DNA of 64,000 bases. Origin: Roseicyclus sp. GTDB taxonomy: Bacteria > Pseudomonadota > Alphaproteobacteria > Rhodobacterales > Rhodobacteraceae. Position numbers and translations under genes: made by a program. Below are positions 42,865-52,222 of this stretch, piece by piece (position 1 is the stretch's first letter; each line of letters begins with the position of its first letter). Location of the stretch: positions 186,001 through 250,000 of the forward strand of contig JAGYJU010000009.1 in the NCBI GenBank assembly GCA_018401965.1. Direction: 5' to 3'. The notes beneath the pieces were generated by a model, which saw nothing but the letters and a program-made list of their open reading frames with translations, searched no databases and was not told where the DNA came from.

Positions 42865-44669
42865 TCCACGGTGACCGATTTCGCCAGGTTGCGGGGCTGG
42901 TCCACGTCGGTGCCCTTGGCGATGGCGGTGTGATAGGCCAAAAGCTGGGCCGGAATGGCATAGAGCATGGGGGCGGTCAGCCGCCCGGCCTGCGGCAGGG
43001 CCAGCACCTCGCTGGTGCCTTCGCCGGCCAGATGCGCGCCTGTCGTGTCGGTGACCAGGGTCACCAAGCCGCCGCGCGCCATCACCTCTTGCATGTTGGA
43101 CACGGTCTTGTCGAACAGCGCGTCATGGGGGGCAAAGACCAGCACCGGCAGGCTGCGATCGATCAGCGCGATGGGCCCGTGTTTCAATTCGCCCGACGCA
43201 TAGGCCTCGGCGTGGATATAGCTGAGTTCCTTGAGCTTCAGCGCCGCTTCCAGGGCCGTGGCATACATCACGCCGCGCCCCAGGAAGAGCGCCGATTTCG
43301 CTTCGGCCAGCCGGGTGGCGATGGCGGCGATCTCGGGTTCCAGCGCCAGCACCTGGCGCATCTGGTCGGGCAGGTGGCGCAGCGCGTCCAGCTCTGCGCC
43401 GACCTGGGCGGGTGTCATCGCGCCGCGCTGGCCTGCGGCATGCAGCGCCAAAAGGGCCAGAACCCCAAGCTGGTTCACATAGGCCTTGGTCGAGGCGACC
43501 GAAACCTCGATCCCCGCCATGATCGCCAGCGCCACATCGCTTTCGCGCGCGATGGACGAGGTGCCGACATTGACCAGGCTGGCCACCAGGCCGGCGCGGC
43601 CGCGCATGTAGCGCAGGGCTGCCAGCGTATCGGCGGTTTCGCCCGATTGGCTGACGAAAAGCGCCAGCGTGCGGGGGGCGACGGGCGGTTCACGGTAGCG
43701 GAATTCCGAGGCGACATCGACCTCGCAGGGGATGCCCGCGACCTGTTCGAACCAGTATTTCGCCGTCAGGCAGGAATAGAAGCCGGTGCCGCAGGCCACC
43801 ATCACCACCCGGTCGAAGGCGGTGAAATCGAGGGCCTCGGGAAAAACCGGGGCGGTGCCGGGGGCGTAGCGGGCCAGCGCCTCGGCAAAGACCACGGGTT
43901 GTTCATGGATTTCCTTGGCCATGAAATGCTTGTAGCCGGCCTTGTCGATTGCGGCCGCGCGCGCCTCGACCCGGGTGATGGGGCGGCTGACGGGCTGGCC
44001 CGTGGCATCGAAGATCTCGGCGCCCGCGCGGGTGACAAAGGCGTAATCGCCTTCGTCGAGATAGGTGATCTGGTCGGTCAGGGGGGCCAGCGCGATGGCG
44101 TCGGAGCCGACGAACATTTCGCCCTCGCCATGCCCGATGGCCAGCGGCGACCCCTTGCGGGCGACGACGATCAGGTCATCCTCGCCTTCGAACAGGAAGC
44201 ACAGGGCAAAGGCCCCGTCGAGTTGCGCAATGGTGGCGACGGCGGCGGCACGCGCATCCAGCCCCCGCGCCATGTGCCGGGCGCACAGGTGGGCCACGGT
44301 TTCCGTGTCGGTTTCGCTTTCGAAATTCGCACCCGCCAGATCGGCGCGCAGCGCGCGGTAATTCTCGATGATGCCGTTATGGACGACCGATACCGGCCCT
44401 GTCTGGTGGGGGTGGGCATTGGCCTCGGTGGGGGCGCCATGGGTGGCCCAGCGGGTGTGGCCTATGCCCGCCTTGCCGGGCAGCGGATCATGCACCAGCC
44501 GGTCGGACAGGTTGTGCAGCTTGCCGGTGGCGCGGCGGCGATCGAGGTGGCCGTCTTGCAGCGTGGCGATGCCCGCGCTGTCATAGCCGCGATACTCCAG
44601 TCTTTTCAGCGCCTCGAGGATGTAGGGGGCAACCTCGTGGTGGCCCAGGATGCCGACGATACCGCACAT
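42861..44669 (-). CDS. glmS: Glutamine-fructose-6-phosphate aminotransferase (isomerizing)
   Basis: Makes glucosamine-6-phosphate for peptidoglycan and LPS. 602 residues. Cys2 of MCGIVGILG is the amidotransferase nucleophile once Met is removed. HTRWATHGAPTEANAHPH and VHNGIIENYRALR complete the glutaminase domain. Two SIS isomerase domains follow (VACGTGFYSCLTAKYW, FVSQSGETADTLAAL, LGRGVMYATALEAALKLKEL), ending LAKSVTVE. It starts five bases after glmU, forming a glmU-glmS operon. No glmS ribozyme-like leader is possible in this arrangement. Confidence 0.97.
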   Translation of the reverse strand: MCGIVGILGHHEVAPYILEALKRLEYRGYDSAGIATLQDGHLDRRRATGKLHNLSDRLVHDPLPGKAGIGHTRWATHGAPTEANAHPHQTGPVSVVHNGIIENYRALRADLAGANFESETDTETVAHLCARHMARGLDARAAAVATIAQLDGAFALCFLFEGEDDLIVVARKGSPLAIGHGEGEMFVGSDAIALAPLTDQITYLDEGDYAFVTRAGAEIFDATGQPVSRPITRVEARAAAIDKAGYKHFMAKEIHEQPVVFAEALARYAPGTAPVFPEALDFTAFDRVVMVACGTGFYSCLTAKYWFEQVAGIPCEVDVASEFRYREPPVAPRTLALFVSQSGETADTLAALRYMRGRAGLVASLVNVGTSSIARESDVALAIMAGIEVSVASTKAYVNQLGVLALLALHAAGQRGAMTPAQVGAELDALRHLPDQMRQVLALEPEIAAIATRLAEAKSALFLGRGVMYATALEAALKLKELSYIHAEAYASGELKHGPIALIDRSLPVLVFAPHDALFDKTVSNMQEVMARGGLVTLVTDTTGAHLAGEGTSEVLALPQAGRLTAPMLYAIPAQLLAYHTAIAKGTDVDQPRNLAKSVTVE

Positions 44670-44673
44670 GGGC

Positions 44674-46041
44674 TTAATCCTTTTTGCTGGCTTTGATCGC
44701 GCGCAGACGATCCATGAGCTTGACCGCAAGCCCCGGCTTGGTGACCTGTTTCGCCCGCCCGATCGCAAGCGCGCCATCGGGAATGTCTTCGGTGATGACC
44801 GACCCGCTGGCCGTCATTGCGTTATGGCCGACGGTGACGGGGGCCACCAGCATCGTGTCGGACCCGATGAAGGCGTTGCGGCCGATGGTGGTGCGGTGCT
44901 TCATCACGCCATCATAGTTGCAGGTGACGGTGCCCGCGCCGATATTGCTGCCCTCGCCGACCGTGGCATCGCCGATATAGCTGAGGTGATTGACCTTGGC
45001 GCCTTCGCCGATCTGCGCCTCTTTCACCTCGACGAAATTGCCGATGCGGGCGTCATTGCCGATTTCCGCGCCGGGGCGCAGGCGGGCATAGGGGCCGATC
45101 ACGGCGCCCGCGCTGACATGGCAGCCCTCGAGATGGGAAAAGGCGCGGATGCGCGCGCCGTTTTCCACCGTCACGCCGGGGCCGAAGACGACATGGGGTT
45201 CTACCTCTGCGTCTTGGCCGACCCAGGTGTCGAGCGCGAAGATCACCGTTTCGGGGGCCTGCATGGCGACGCCGTTTTCCAGCATCTCGGCGCGTTTGGC
45301 GGCCTGAAAGGCGGTTTCCGCCGCGGCCAGTTCGGCGCGCGAATTGATGCCCAGCGTTTCCGCCTCGGGGCAGAGGATGGCGGTGGCGCGCAGCCCTTGG
45401 GCCTTGGCCAGTGCGGGCACATCCGTCAGGTAATATTCGCCGGCCGCGTTGGTGTTCGTGACATCGGCCAAAAGCCGCATCAGGGTTTGCGCATCTGCCA
45501 CCAAAAGCCCGGAATTGCAGGTGGTTATCGCCAGTTCATCCGGCGTGGCATCCTTGGCCTCGACGATGCGTGACAGCGTGTCGCCATCCAGCACCAGCCG
45601 CCCGTAGCGGCCCGGATCGGCGGCATCGAAGCCCAGCACAACGACATCATGCTGCGCGCGTGCCGCCTGCATCGCGGCCAAGGTGTCGACGCTGACAAAG
45701 GGGGTGTCGGCATACAGCACGAGGGCGTCACCCTCGAAATCCGCCAGCGCGCCCGCCGCCTGCAGCACGGCGTGGCCCGTGCCCAGTTGGCGTTCCTGCC
45801 GCACGCAGGTGGCAAAGGGCATCAGGTCATCCACCGCGCGTTCCACCGCATCGGCGCCGTGGCCCGTCACCACGATGATCCGCGCAGGCTCCAATGCCGC
45901 CCCGGCAAAGAGCGCATGCGCGATCAGCGGCATGCCGCCCAGCTTGTGCAGCGGTTTGGGCAGGTCGGACATCATCCGGCTGCCCTGACCGGCCGCCAGG
46001 ATGATCAGCGCGATGGGGCGGGGCGTGGTGACTTCGGACAT
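44674..46041 (-). CDS. glmU: Bifunctional UDP-GlcNAc pyrophosphorylase / GlcN-1-P acetyltransferase
   Basis: Last two steps to UDP-GlcNAc. 455 residues. The N-terminal uridyltransferase has LIILAAGQGSRMMSDLPKPLHKLGG and LYADTPFVSVDTL; the C-terminal left-handed beta-helix has hexapeptides such as VIGPYARLRPGAEIGNDARIGNFVEVKEAQIG and ALAIGRAKQVTKPG. It starts at 46041 and diverges from gph. Confidence 0.97.
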   Translation of the reverse strand: MSEVTTPRPIALIILAAGQGSRMMSDLPKPLHKLGGMPLIAHALFAGAALEPARIIVVTGHGADAVERAVDDLMPFATCVRQERQLGTGHAVLQAAGALADFEGDALVLYADTPFVSVDTLAAMQAARAQHDVVVLGFDAADPGRYGRLVLDGDTLSRIVEAKDATPDELAITTCNSGLLVADAQTLMRLLADVTNTNAAGEYYLTDVPALAKAQGLRATAILCPEAETLGINSRAELAAAETAFQAAKRAEMLENGVAMQAPETVIFALDTWVGQDAEVEPHVVFGPGVTVENGARIRAFSHLEGCHVSAGAVIGPYARLRPGAEIGNDARIGNFVEVKEAQIGEGAKVNHLSYIGDATVGEGSNIGAGTVTCNYDGVMKHRTTIGRNAFIGSDTMLVAPVTVGHNAMTASGSVITEDIPDGALAIGRAKQVTKPGLAVKLMDRLRAIKASKKD

Positions 46042-46168
46042 GGGGCGGCCTGCTTTCTTTTGCTTGGGGGTGTTTTACCGCAGGCGCGCGGTGGCGCAAG
46101 CGGGGGCGGCTTCACTTTGGCCAACGCCCTGTTACAAGCGGGGGCGGAAACTTGCCGAAAGGGTGCCG

Positions 46169-46834
46169 ATGCGCTGCGTGATCTTTGACCTTGATGGCAC
46201 CCTTGCCGATACGGCGGGCGATCTGATCGCGGCGGCGAATGCGGCGCTGGCGGTGATGGGCCATGCGCCGCAACTGGTGATCGGGGCCGATGATGCCACC
46301 GCCTTTCGCGGCGGGCGCGCGATGTTGCGGCTTGCCGCCGCGCGGCTGGGCCTTGGCGCGGACGCGCCGCTGATCGACGCGGGCTACCCGGTGCTGCTTG
46401 ACGCCTACGGCGCCGCCATAGACCAGCACACCACGCTGTACCCCGGCGCGATGGAGGCGGTGTTGCGTCTGAAAGCCAGGGGGATCGCGGTCGGCATCTG
46501 CACCAACAAGCCCGGGGGCTTGGCGCGAACCCTGTTGACCCGGATGGGCATTCTGGACGATTTCGCGGCGCTGGTCGGGGCCGATACGCTGCCGGTGCGC
46601 AAACCCGACCCCGCGCCGTTCTTCGAGGCGGTGGCGCTGTCCGGCGGGGCGCGGGACCGCTCGATCCTGATCGGGGACACCGTGACCGACCGCGAGACCG
46701 CGCGCGCGGCCGGGCGGCCCTGTGTGCTGGTCACCTTTGGCCCCACGGGGCGGGCGGTTGCCGATCTTGGCCCCGAGGCGCTGATCGATCATTACGACGG
46801 CCTGGATGACGTGGTGGATCGGCTGATCCCCTAG
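46169..46834 (+). CDS. gph: HAD-family phosphoglycolate phosphatase-like hydrolase
   Basis: 221 residues. HAD motif I is MRCVIFDLDGTLADTAGD, motif II GICTNKPGG, and motifs III/IV are RKPDPAPF and ILIGDTVTDRETARAAG. The alpha-helical cap suits 2-phosphoglycolate, which if dephosphorylated gives glycolate. The start ATG at 46169 follows AAAGGGTGCCG; upstream in-frame codons are intergenic. It stands opposite glmU as in many Rhodobacterales. Substrate by analogy only. Confidence 0.85.
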   Translation: MRCVIFDLDGTLADTAGDLIAAANAALAVMGHAPQLVIGADDATAFRGGRAMLRLAAARLGLGADAPLIDAGYPVLLDAYGAAIDQHTTLYPGAMEAVLRLKARGIAVGICTNKPGGLARTLLTRMGILDDFAALVGADTLPVRKPDPAPFFEAVALSGGARDRSILIGDTVTDRETARAAGRPCVLVTFGPTGRAVADLGPEALIDHYDGLDDVVDRLIP

Positions 46835-46904
46835 CGCCGCAGTCGGTGCGAAACACGTGACAGGACCATTGACGCGGGGGCCGTGCCGGCCAATCTTGCG
46901 CGGC

Positions 46905-48107
46905 ATGGAAAAACCAGTCTTCACCGGCAAGTTCACCCAGCAAGAACCCATCCCCGAGGCCGCCATCGCGGCGGCCGTGGCGGTGATGCGGTCTGGCCGC
47001 CTGCACCGCTACAACCTGATCGGCGACGAAGAGGGCGAGGTTTCGGCGCTGGAACGCGAATTCGCCGGGTTCACCGGCGCGCGCTACGCATTGGCGGTGG
47101 CATCGGGCGGCTATGCCATGGGCTGTGCGCTGCGGGCGCTGGGCGTGGGGCAGGGCGACCGGGTGCTGTCGAACGGCTTTACCCTTGCCCCGGTGCCGGG
47201 TGCGATTGCCAGCGTCGGCGCCGCGCCGGTGTTCGTGGAAACCACGCCAAGCCTGACCATCGACATCGACGACCTGGCCGAAAAGGCGCGTTCCTCCGGG
47301 GCGAAGGTCCTGTTGCTCAGCCATATGCGCGGCCATATCTGCGACATGGACCGGCTCATGGCGGTGGCGGCCGAACATGGGATTTTGGTCATCGAGGATT
47401 GCGCGCACACCATGGGGGCCGCGTGGCGCGGCGTGCCGTCGGGCCGGCATGGGATCGTGGGGTGTTATTCCACGCAGACCTACAAGCATATGAATTCAGG
47501 CGAAGGTGGCCTGATCGTTTCGGATGATCCCGACATCATGGCGCGTGCGGTGATGTTGTCGGGATCCTACATGCTGTTTGGCCGCCACTCTGTGGGGCCT
47601 TCTGGGGATAGGTTCGAAAAGGTCAAGTATGACACGCCCAATGTGTCGGGCCGGATGGACCATCTGCGCGCCGCCATCCTGCGCCCGCAACTGGCCGACC
47701 TGCCCGCGCAGGTGGCGCGCTGGAACGCGCTGTACCACCGGGTGGAAGAGGGGTTGCGCAACACCCCCGGCCTTCAGGTGATCGAGCGTGCGCCCGAGGA
47801 AAGCATCGTCGGATCGTCGATCCAGTTCCTGCTTCCGGATTGGTCGCCCGACGCCGTGCGCGCGCTGGTCAAGGCCTGCGCGGCGCGCGGGGTGGAATTG
47901 AAATGGTTCGGTGCGGCGGAGCCCGTCGCCTTCACCTCGCGCTATGACAGCTGGCGCTACGCGCCCGCGCAACGCCTGCCCAGGACCGACGCGATCCTCG
48001 CAGGCCTGATCGACATGCGCCTGCCGCTGACATTTTCGGAGGCCGACGCCAGCCTGATCGCCAGCATCATCCGCGACGAGGTGATGGTGGCGATGCAGGC
48101 GGCCTGA
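46905..48107 (+). CDS. DegT/DnrJ/EryC1/StrS family aminotransferase
   Basis: A PLP-dependent sugar-aminotransferase-type protein of 400 residues. It has GEVSALEREFAGFTGARYALAVASGGYAM, VLLLSHMRGHICDMDRL, IEDCAHTMGAAWRG and the PLP lysine in STQTYKHMNSGEGGLIV. MEKPVFTGKFTQQEPIPEAA is its N-terminus at 46905. The family normally makes amino sugars for glycans, but no sugar-nucleotide genes adjoin. It converges on pyrG with an 8-base gap. Confidence 0.87.
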   Translation: MEKPVFTGKFTQQEPIPEAAIAAAVAVMRSGRLHRYNLIGDEEGEVSALEREFAGFTGARYALAVASGGYAMGCALRALGVGQGDRVLSNGFTLAPVPGAIASVGAAPVFVETTPSLTIDIDDLAEKARSSGAKVLLLSHMRGHICDMDRLMAVAAEHGILVIEDCAHTMGAAWRGVPSGRHGIVGCYSTQTYKHMNSGEGGLIVSDDPDIMARAVMLSGSYMLFGRHSVGPSGDRFEKVKYDTPNVSGRMDHLRAAILRPQLADLPAQVARWNALYHRVEEGLRNTPGLQVIERAPEESIVGSSIQFLLPDWSPDAVRALVKACAARGVELKWFGAAEPVAFTSRYDSWRYAPAQRLPRTDAILAGLIDMRLPLTFSEADASLIASIIRDEVMVAMQAA

Positions 48108-48115
48108 CCCGCGGC

Positions 48116-49759
48116 TCAGACCAGCCGCGAGTTTTCCTTGGCGGCGCGTACGAAATCCTTGAACAGCGGGTGCGGCGCGAAGGGTTTGGATTTCAGTTCG
48201 GGGTGGAATTGCACGCCGATGAACCACGGGTGATCTTCGACCTCGATGATCTCGGGCAGGCGGCCATCGGGCGACATGCCGGAAAAACACAGGCCTTTCG
48301 CCTCGAGCGCCTCGCGGTACTTGATGTCGACCTCGTAGCGGTGGCGATGGCGTTCCTCGATCGCAAGGGTTCCGTATACCTCGGCCACTTTCGACCCGGC
48401 CGTGAGCACCGCGTCATAGGCCCCAAGGCGCATGGTGCCGCCCTTGGCATCGGTTAGCTTGCGCTGCACCTTGGCATTGCCCTGCACCCATTCCTTGAGG
48501 TGGTAGACAACGGGCGTGAACCGCTTCTTGCCGGATTCATGATCGAATTCCTCGGACCCGGCATCGCCCAGGTCGGCCAGGTTGCGGGCCGCCTCGATCA
48601 CGGCCATCTGCATCCCCAGGCAGATGCCGAGATAGGGCACCTTGCGGGTGCGGGCGAATTCGGCCGCCTTGATCTTGCCTTCGGTGCCGCGTTCGCCAAA
48701 GCCGCCGGGCACAAGGATCGCGTCAAACCCTTCGAGCCAGGGCGCAGGATCTTCGCGTTCGAAGATCTCGGCATCGATCCATTCGGCCCGCACCTTGACG
48801 CGGTTGGCCATGCCGCCATGGGTCAGCGCCTCTGCGATGGATTTATAGGCATCTTCCAGCTGGGTGTATTTGCCCACGATGGCCACCCGCACTTCGCCCT
48901 CGGGGTTGGTGATGCGGTCGGCCACGTCTTCCCAGATTGCCAGGTCGGGCTTGGGGGCCGGGCTGATCTGGAAGGCGTCCAGAACCGCCTGATCCATGCC
49001 TTCGCGGTGATAGGCCAGGGGCGCCTCGTAGATCGACGAAAGATCCTGGGCGGCGATCACGGCATCGGGGCGCACGTTGCAAAACAGCGCCAGCTTTTCA
49101 CGTTCCTTGGCCGGGATCGGCCCTTCGGAGCGGCAGACAAGGATATCGGGCGCGATGCCGATGGATCGCAATTCCTTGACGCTGTGCTGGGTCGGCTTGG
49201 TCTTCAGCTCGCCACTGGCCTTGATGTAGGGCAGCAGGGTCAGGTGCATGAAAATGCACTGCCCGCGCGGTTTGTCCTGGCTGAACTGGCGGATCGCTTC
49301 GAAGAAGGGCAGGCCTTCGATGTCGCCCACGGTGCCGCCGATTTCGCAGAGCATGAAATCGACCTCGTCTTCACCGATGCGGATGAAATCCTTGATTTCA
49401 TTGGTGACATGGGGAATCACCTGGATGGTCTTGCCCAGGTAGTCGCCGCGCCGTTCCTTTTCGAGCACGTTGGAATAGATGCGGCCCGACGACACCGAAT
49501 CCGTCATGCGCGCGGCAACACCGGTGAAGCGTTCGTAATGGCCGAGGTCGAGATCGGTTTCCGCCCCGTCATCGGTCACGAAGACCTCGCCATGTTCAAA
49601 GGGCGACATCGTGCCGGGATCGACATTCAGGTAGGGATCGAGCTTGCGCAGCCGCACGGTAAAGCCGCGGGCCTGCAACAGCGCACCCAGCGCCGCCGAG
49701 GCCAAACCCTTGCCAAGCGAGGATACCACACCGCCGGTGATGAATATGAATCGCGCCAT
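48116..49759 (-). CDS. pyrG: CTP synthase (glutamine hydrolysing)
   Basis: UTP to CTP using ATP and glutamine. 547 residues: synthetase domain with [58 protein letters not shown], and a class I glutaminase with nucleophile Cys in [17 protein letters not shown] and [12 protein letters not shown]. The start ATG is at 49759. It follows secG on the same strand (167-base gap), an arrangement conserved in the order. Confidence 0.98.
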   Translation of the reverse strand: MARFIFITGGVVSSLGKGLASAALGALLQARGFTVRLRKLDPYLNVDPGTMSPFEHGEVFVTDDGAETDLDLGHYERFTGVAARMTDSVSSGRIYSNVLEKERRGDYLGKTIQVIPHVTNEIKDFIRIGEDEVDFMLCEIGGTVGDIEGLPFFEAIRQFSQDKPRGQCIFMHLTLLPYIKASGELKTKPTQHSVKELRSIGIAPDILVCRSEGPIPAKEREKLALFCNVRPDAVIAAQDLSSIYEAPLAYHREGMDQAVLDAFQISPAPKPDLAIWEDVADRITNPEGEVRVAIVGKYTQLEDAYKSIAEALTHGGMANRVKVRAEWIDAEIFEREDPAPWLEGFDAILVPGGFGERGTEGKIKAAEFARTRKVPYLGICLGMQMAVIEAARNLADLGDAGSEEFDHESGKKRFTPVVYHLKEWVQGNAKVQRKLTDAKGGTMRLGAYDAVLTAGSKVAEVYGTLAIEERHRHRYEVDIKYREALEAKGLCFSGMSPDGRLPEIIEVEDHPWFIGVQFHPELKSKPFAPHPLFKDFVRAAKENSRLV

Positions 49760-49926
49760 GTCAGAAATCTCTCCCGTGCCGGGCTGCCCACGGTTATCGC
49801 GGTGCCGCCCAATCCCATCATCACGGGATTTGAGAATAACCGGATTCGGCCCGATGCTGCAAGCCGATCCGCTACATCCTGTTGAATTGAAGGTTTAAGC
49901 CCCCAGATATGCGGCGTTTTCTGCCA

Positions 49927-50292
49927 TCAATCCGTACGCGGGGGCAGGGCCGGCGCATTTCCGGTCACCGGCGGCAACAAATCCGATGCAGGCGGCAAGC
50001 CCAGCCCATCGCCTGCGGGCGCCTGTTCGCTGCTGCCGTTGCCGATCCGGTCCAGCACCGACGACCCGGCTGAGTTCTGGGCCGCGATGATCGTCAGCGT
50101 GATCGAGGTCGCGAGAAAGGCGATCGCAAAGGCCCATGTCAGTTTGCCAAGCGCGGTCGCGGCCTGGCGGCCGGTCATCACGCCACCGCCGCCGCCCATG
50201 CCAAGGCCGCCACCCTCGGAACGCTGCAAGAGCACCACGCCGATCAAGCAGATGGCGAGGATGAGGTGAACGATGAGGATGACATTTTCCAT
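49927..50292 (-). CDS. secG: Protein translocase subunit SecG
   Basis: 121 residues. MENVILIVHLILAICLIGVVLLQRSEGGGLGMGGG gives helix one and the Gly-rich loop; LTWAFAIAFLATSITLTII is helix two. A Pro/Ala-rich tail of about 45 residues is longer than in enterobacteria but normal for alphaproteobacteria. It is an auxiliary subunit of SecYEG in the inner membrane. Start at 50292. Confidence 0.93.
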   Translation of the reverse strand: MENVILIVHLILAICLIGVVLLQRSEGGGLGMGGGGGVMTGRQAATALGKLTWAFAIAFLATSITLTIIAAQNSAGSSVLDRIGNGSSEQAPAGDGLGLPPASDLLPPVTGNAPALPPRTD

Positions 50293-50603
50293 GGGCGTGG
50301 TCCCTTTGGGAGGCCGGGCTCGAATTTCGGGTCTCTCTATGGGATGCGGCATGCCGCCGCAAGACCCACGAGGACAACCATAGCGCGAGATGGGCTTTAT
50401 TGCACAAGTGTTTTGTTTCAGGTGAATATAAAAACAGCTGTCGCACACAAAAGTATACCGCTTGATACCCGTGACCGGCGCTCATCTCAATCTGCGGCGG
50501 CATGTCGCAGCCTGTCTTGCTTTGACCGTTCCCGCGAGACTCTGCTTTCAACCCGGCCCTCGCCCCGGTATAGCCGCCCCGGGCCGCAATCGGAGGATCA
50601 GCC
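50293..50603. promoter_or_regulatory. Divergent control region between secG and purA
   Basis: 311 bases without a gene. An AT-rich block at about 50396-50445 contains TTGCAC followed 17 bases on by TGAATATAAAA, a weak promoter candidate toward purA. The purA ribosome site CGGAGG is at 50591-50596. No riboswitch-like structure or PurR-type palindrome was recognised. Confidence 0.35.
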
Positions 50604-51896
50604 ATGGCAAATGTCGTCGTCGTCGGCGCCCAATGGGGCGATGAAGGCAAAGGCAAGATCGTTGATTGGCTGTCGGAACGCGCCGATGTGATCGCGCGCT
50701 TCCAGGGCGGCCACAATGCCGGCCACACGCTGGTGATCGACGGAACGGTGTTCAAACTGTCGCTATTGCCCAGCGGGATCGTGCGGGGCGGAAAACTGAG
50801 CGTGATCGGCAACGGCGTGGTGCTGGACCCCTGGCACCTGGTCAAGGAAATCGACGGCCTGCGCGCGCAGGGTGTGTCGATCACGCCAGAGAGCCTGATG
50901 ATCGCGGAAAACACGCCGCTGATCCTGCCGTTTCACGGTGAACTGGACCGGGCCCGCGAAAATGCCGTGGGCGTTGCCAAGATCGGCACCACCGGGCGCG
51001 GCATCGGCCCCGCCTACGAGGACAAGGTGGGCCGTCGCGCCATTCGCGTGGCCGACCTGGCCGACCCAGCCACGTTGGAGGCACGGGTGGACCGCGCCTT
51101 GGTGCATCACGATGCGTTGCGCCGGGGGCTGGGGCTTGATCCGGTCGACCGCGCCGGGCTGATCGCGGCCCTGACGGATATCGCGCCAAGCGTGCTGGAA
51201 TATGCCGCCCCCGTCTGGAAGGTGCTGAACGAACAGCGCAAGGCGGGCAAGCGGATCTTGTTCGAAGGGGCGCAGGGCGCGCTCTTGGATATCGATTTCG
51301 GCACCTATCCGTTTGTCACCTCGTCCAACGTGATCGCGGGGCAGGCGGCGACGGGCGTCGGCCTTGGGCCGGGCGCCATCGATTTCGTGCTGGGCATCGT
51401 CAAGGCCTACACGACCCGCGTCGGCGAAGGGCCGTTTCCGGCGGAACTGCACGATGCGGATGGCGAACGGCTTGGCCAGCGCGGGCATGAATTCGGCACC
51501 GTCACGGGCCGCAAGCGGCGCTGTGGCTGGTTCGATGCGGTTCTGGTGCGCCAGACCTGCGCGACCTCGGGCGTCAATGGCATCGCGCTGACCAAGCTGG
51601 ATGTCCTGGACGGGTTCGAGACCCTGAAAATCTGCACCGGCTATGAGCTGGACGGTGAAAAGATCGACCATTTGCCCACCGCCGCCAATCATCAGGCGCG
51701 CTGCGTTCCGATCTACGAGGAAATGCCGGGCTGGTCCGAATCGACCGAAGGCGCGCGGAGCTGGGCCGACCTGCCCGCCGCCGCGATCAAATACGTGCGC
51801 CGCATCGAGGAGTTGATCGATTGCCCGGTGGCGCTACTTTCCACCTCGCCGGAACGCGAAGACACGATCCTTGTGACCGACCCGTTCGCGGATTGA
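50604..51896 (+). CDS. purA: Adenylosuccinate synthetase
   Basis: IMP plus aspartate plus GTP to adenylosuccinate. 430 residues: [44 protein letters not shown] is the P-loop and IMP segment; [17 protein letters not shown] and [24 protein letters not shown] are classic; the end reads [24 protein letters not shown] eight bases before the ATG. The small DUF2842 gene follows. Confidence 0.98.
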   Translation: MANVVVVGAQWGDEGKGKIVDWLSERADVIARFQGGHNAGHTLVIDGTVFKLSLLPSGIVRGGKLSVIGNGVVLDPWHLVKEIDGLRAQGVSITPESLMIAENTPLILPFHGELDRARENAVGVAKIGTTGRGIGPAYEDKVGRRAIRVADLADPATLEARVDRALVHHDALRRGLGLDPVDRAGLIAALTDIAPSVLEYAAPVWKVLNEQRKAGKRILFEGAQGALLDIDFGTYPFVTSSNVIAGQAATGVGLGPGAIDFVLGIVKAYTTRVGEGPFPAELHDADGERLGQRGHEFGTVTGRKRRCGWFDAVLVRQTCATSGVNGIALTKLDVLDGFETLKICTGYELDGEKIDHLPTAANHQARCVPIYEEMPGWSESTEGARSWADLPAAAIKYVRRIEELIDCPVALLSTSPEREDTILVTDPFAD

Positions 51897-51922
51897 TCCC
51901 GCCCGATCCAAAGGGGAAGACC

Positions 51923-52150
51923 ATGGCGCTCAGCTACAAGACCCGGCGGCGGCTGTCGCTTGTCGTGCTCGTGTTCGGGCTTCCGGCCTATATCGCGCTG
52001 GCCTGGTGGGTCATGAGCTTGTTCGACCGCCCATCGCTTTGGCTGGAACTGGCGATCTACACGGGTTTGGGCATTCTCTGGGCCTTTCCGCTCAAGGCGG
52101 TGTTCAAGGGCGTTGGCCAGGCCGATCCGGACGCGCCGCGCCAGGAATGA
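51923..52150 (+). CDS. DUF2842 family small membrane protein
   Basis: 75 residues with two membrane helices (LSLVVLVFGLPAYIALAWWVMSLF and LELAIYTGLGILWAFPLKAVF) and the conserved KTRRRLSL N-terminus. AAGGGGAAGACC precedes the ATG. It follows purA after 26 bases and ends before a strong terminator, so it belongs to the purA transcript. Function unknown. Confidence 0.85.
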   Translation: MALSYKTRRRLSLVVLVFGLPAYIALAWWVMSLFDRPSLWLELAIYTGLGILWAFPLKAVFKGVGQADPDAPRQE

Positions 52151-52170
52151 CCGCCCCGCCCGGCAACAGC

Positions 52171-52203
52171 AAAAGGCCCCGTGATGCGATCACGGGGCCT
52201 TTT
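52171..52203. terminator. Bidirectional intrinsic terminator
   Basis: Stem AAAAGGCCCCGTGAT (52171-52185) pairs perfectly with 52189-52203 around GCG, giving T-runs on both strands. It separates purA-DUF2842 (plus) from the large acidic protein gene (minus). Confidence 0.93.
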
Positions 52204-52222
52204 GCGTCTTGCCGCCATGGCG

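Noticed and set aside
44670..44673. glmS-type ribozyme upstream of glmS
   Set aside because: Only four bases separate glmU and glmS, and glmS ribozymes are not expected in this lineage.
42930..44696. A 588-codon plus-strand open frame opposite glmS
   Set aside because: Antisense shadow of glmS with no recognisable domain.
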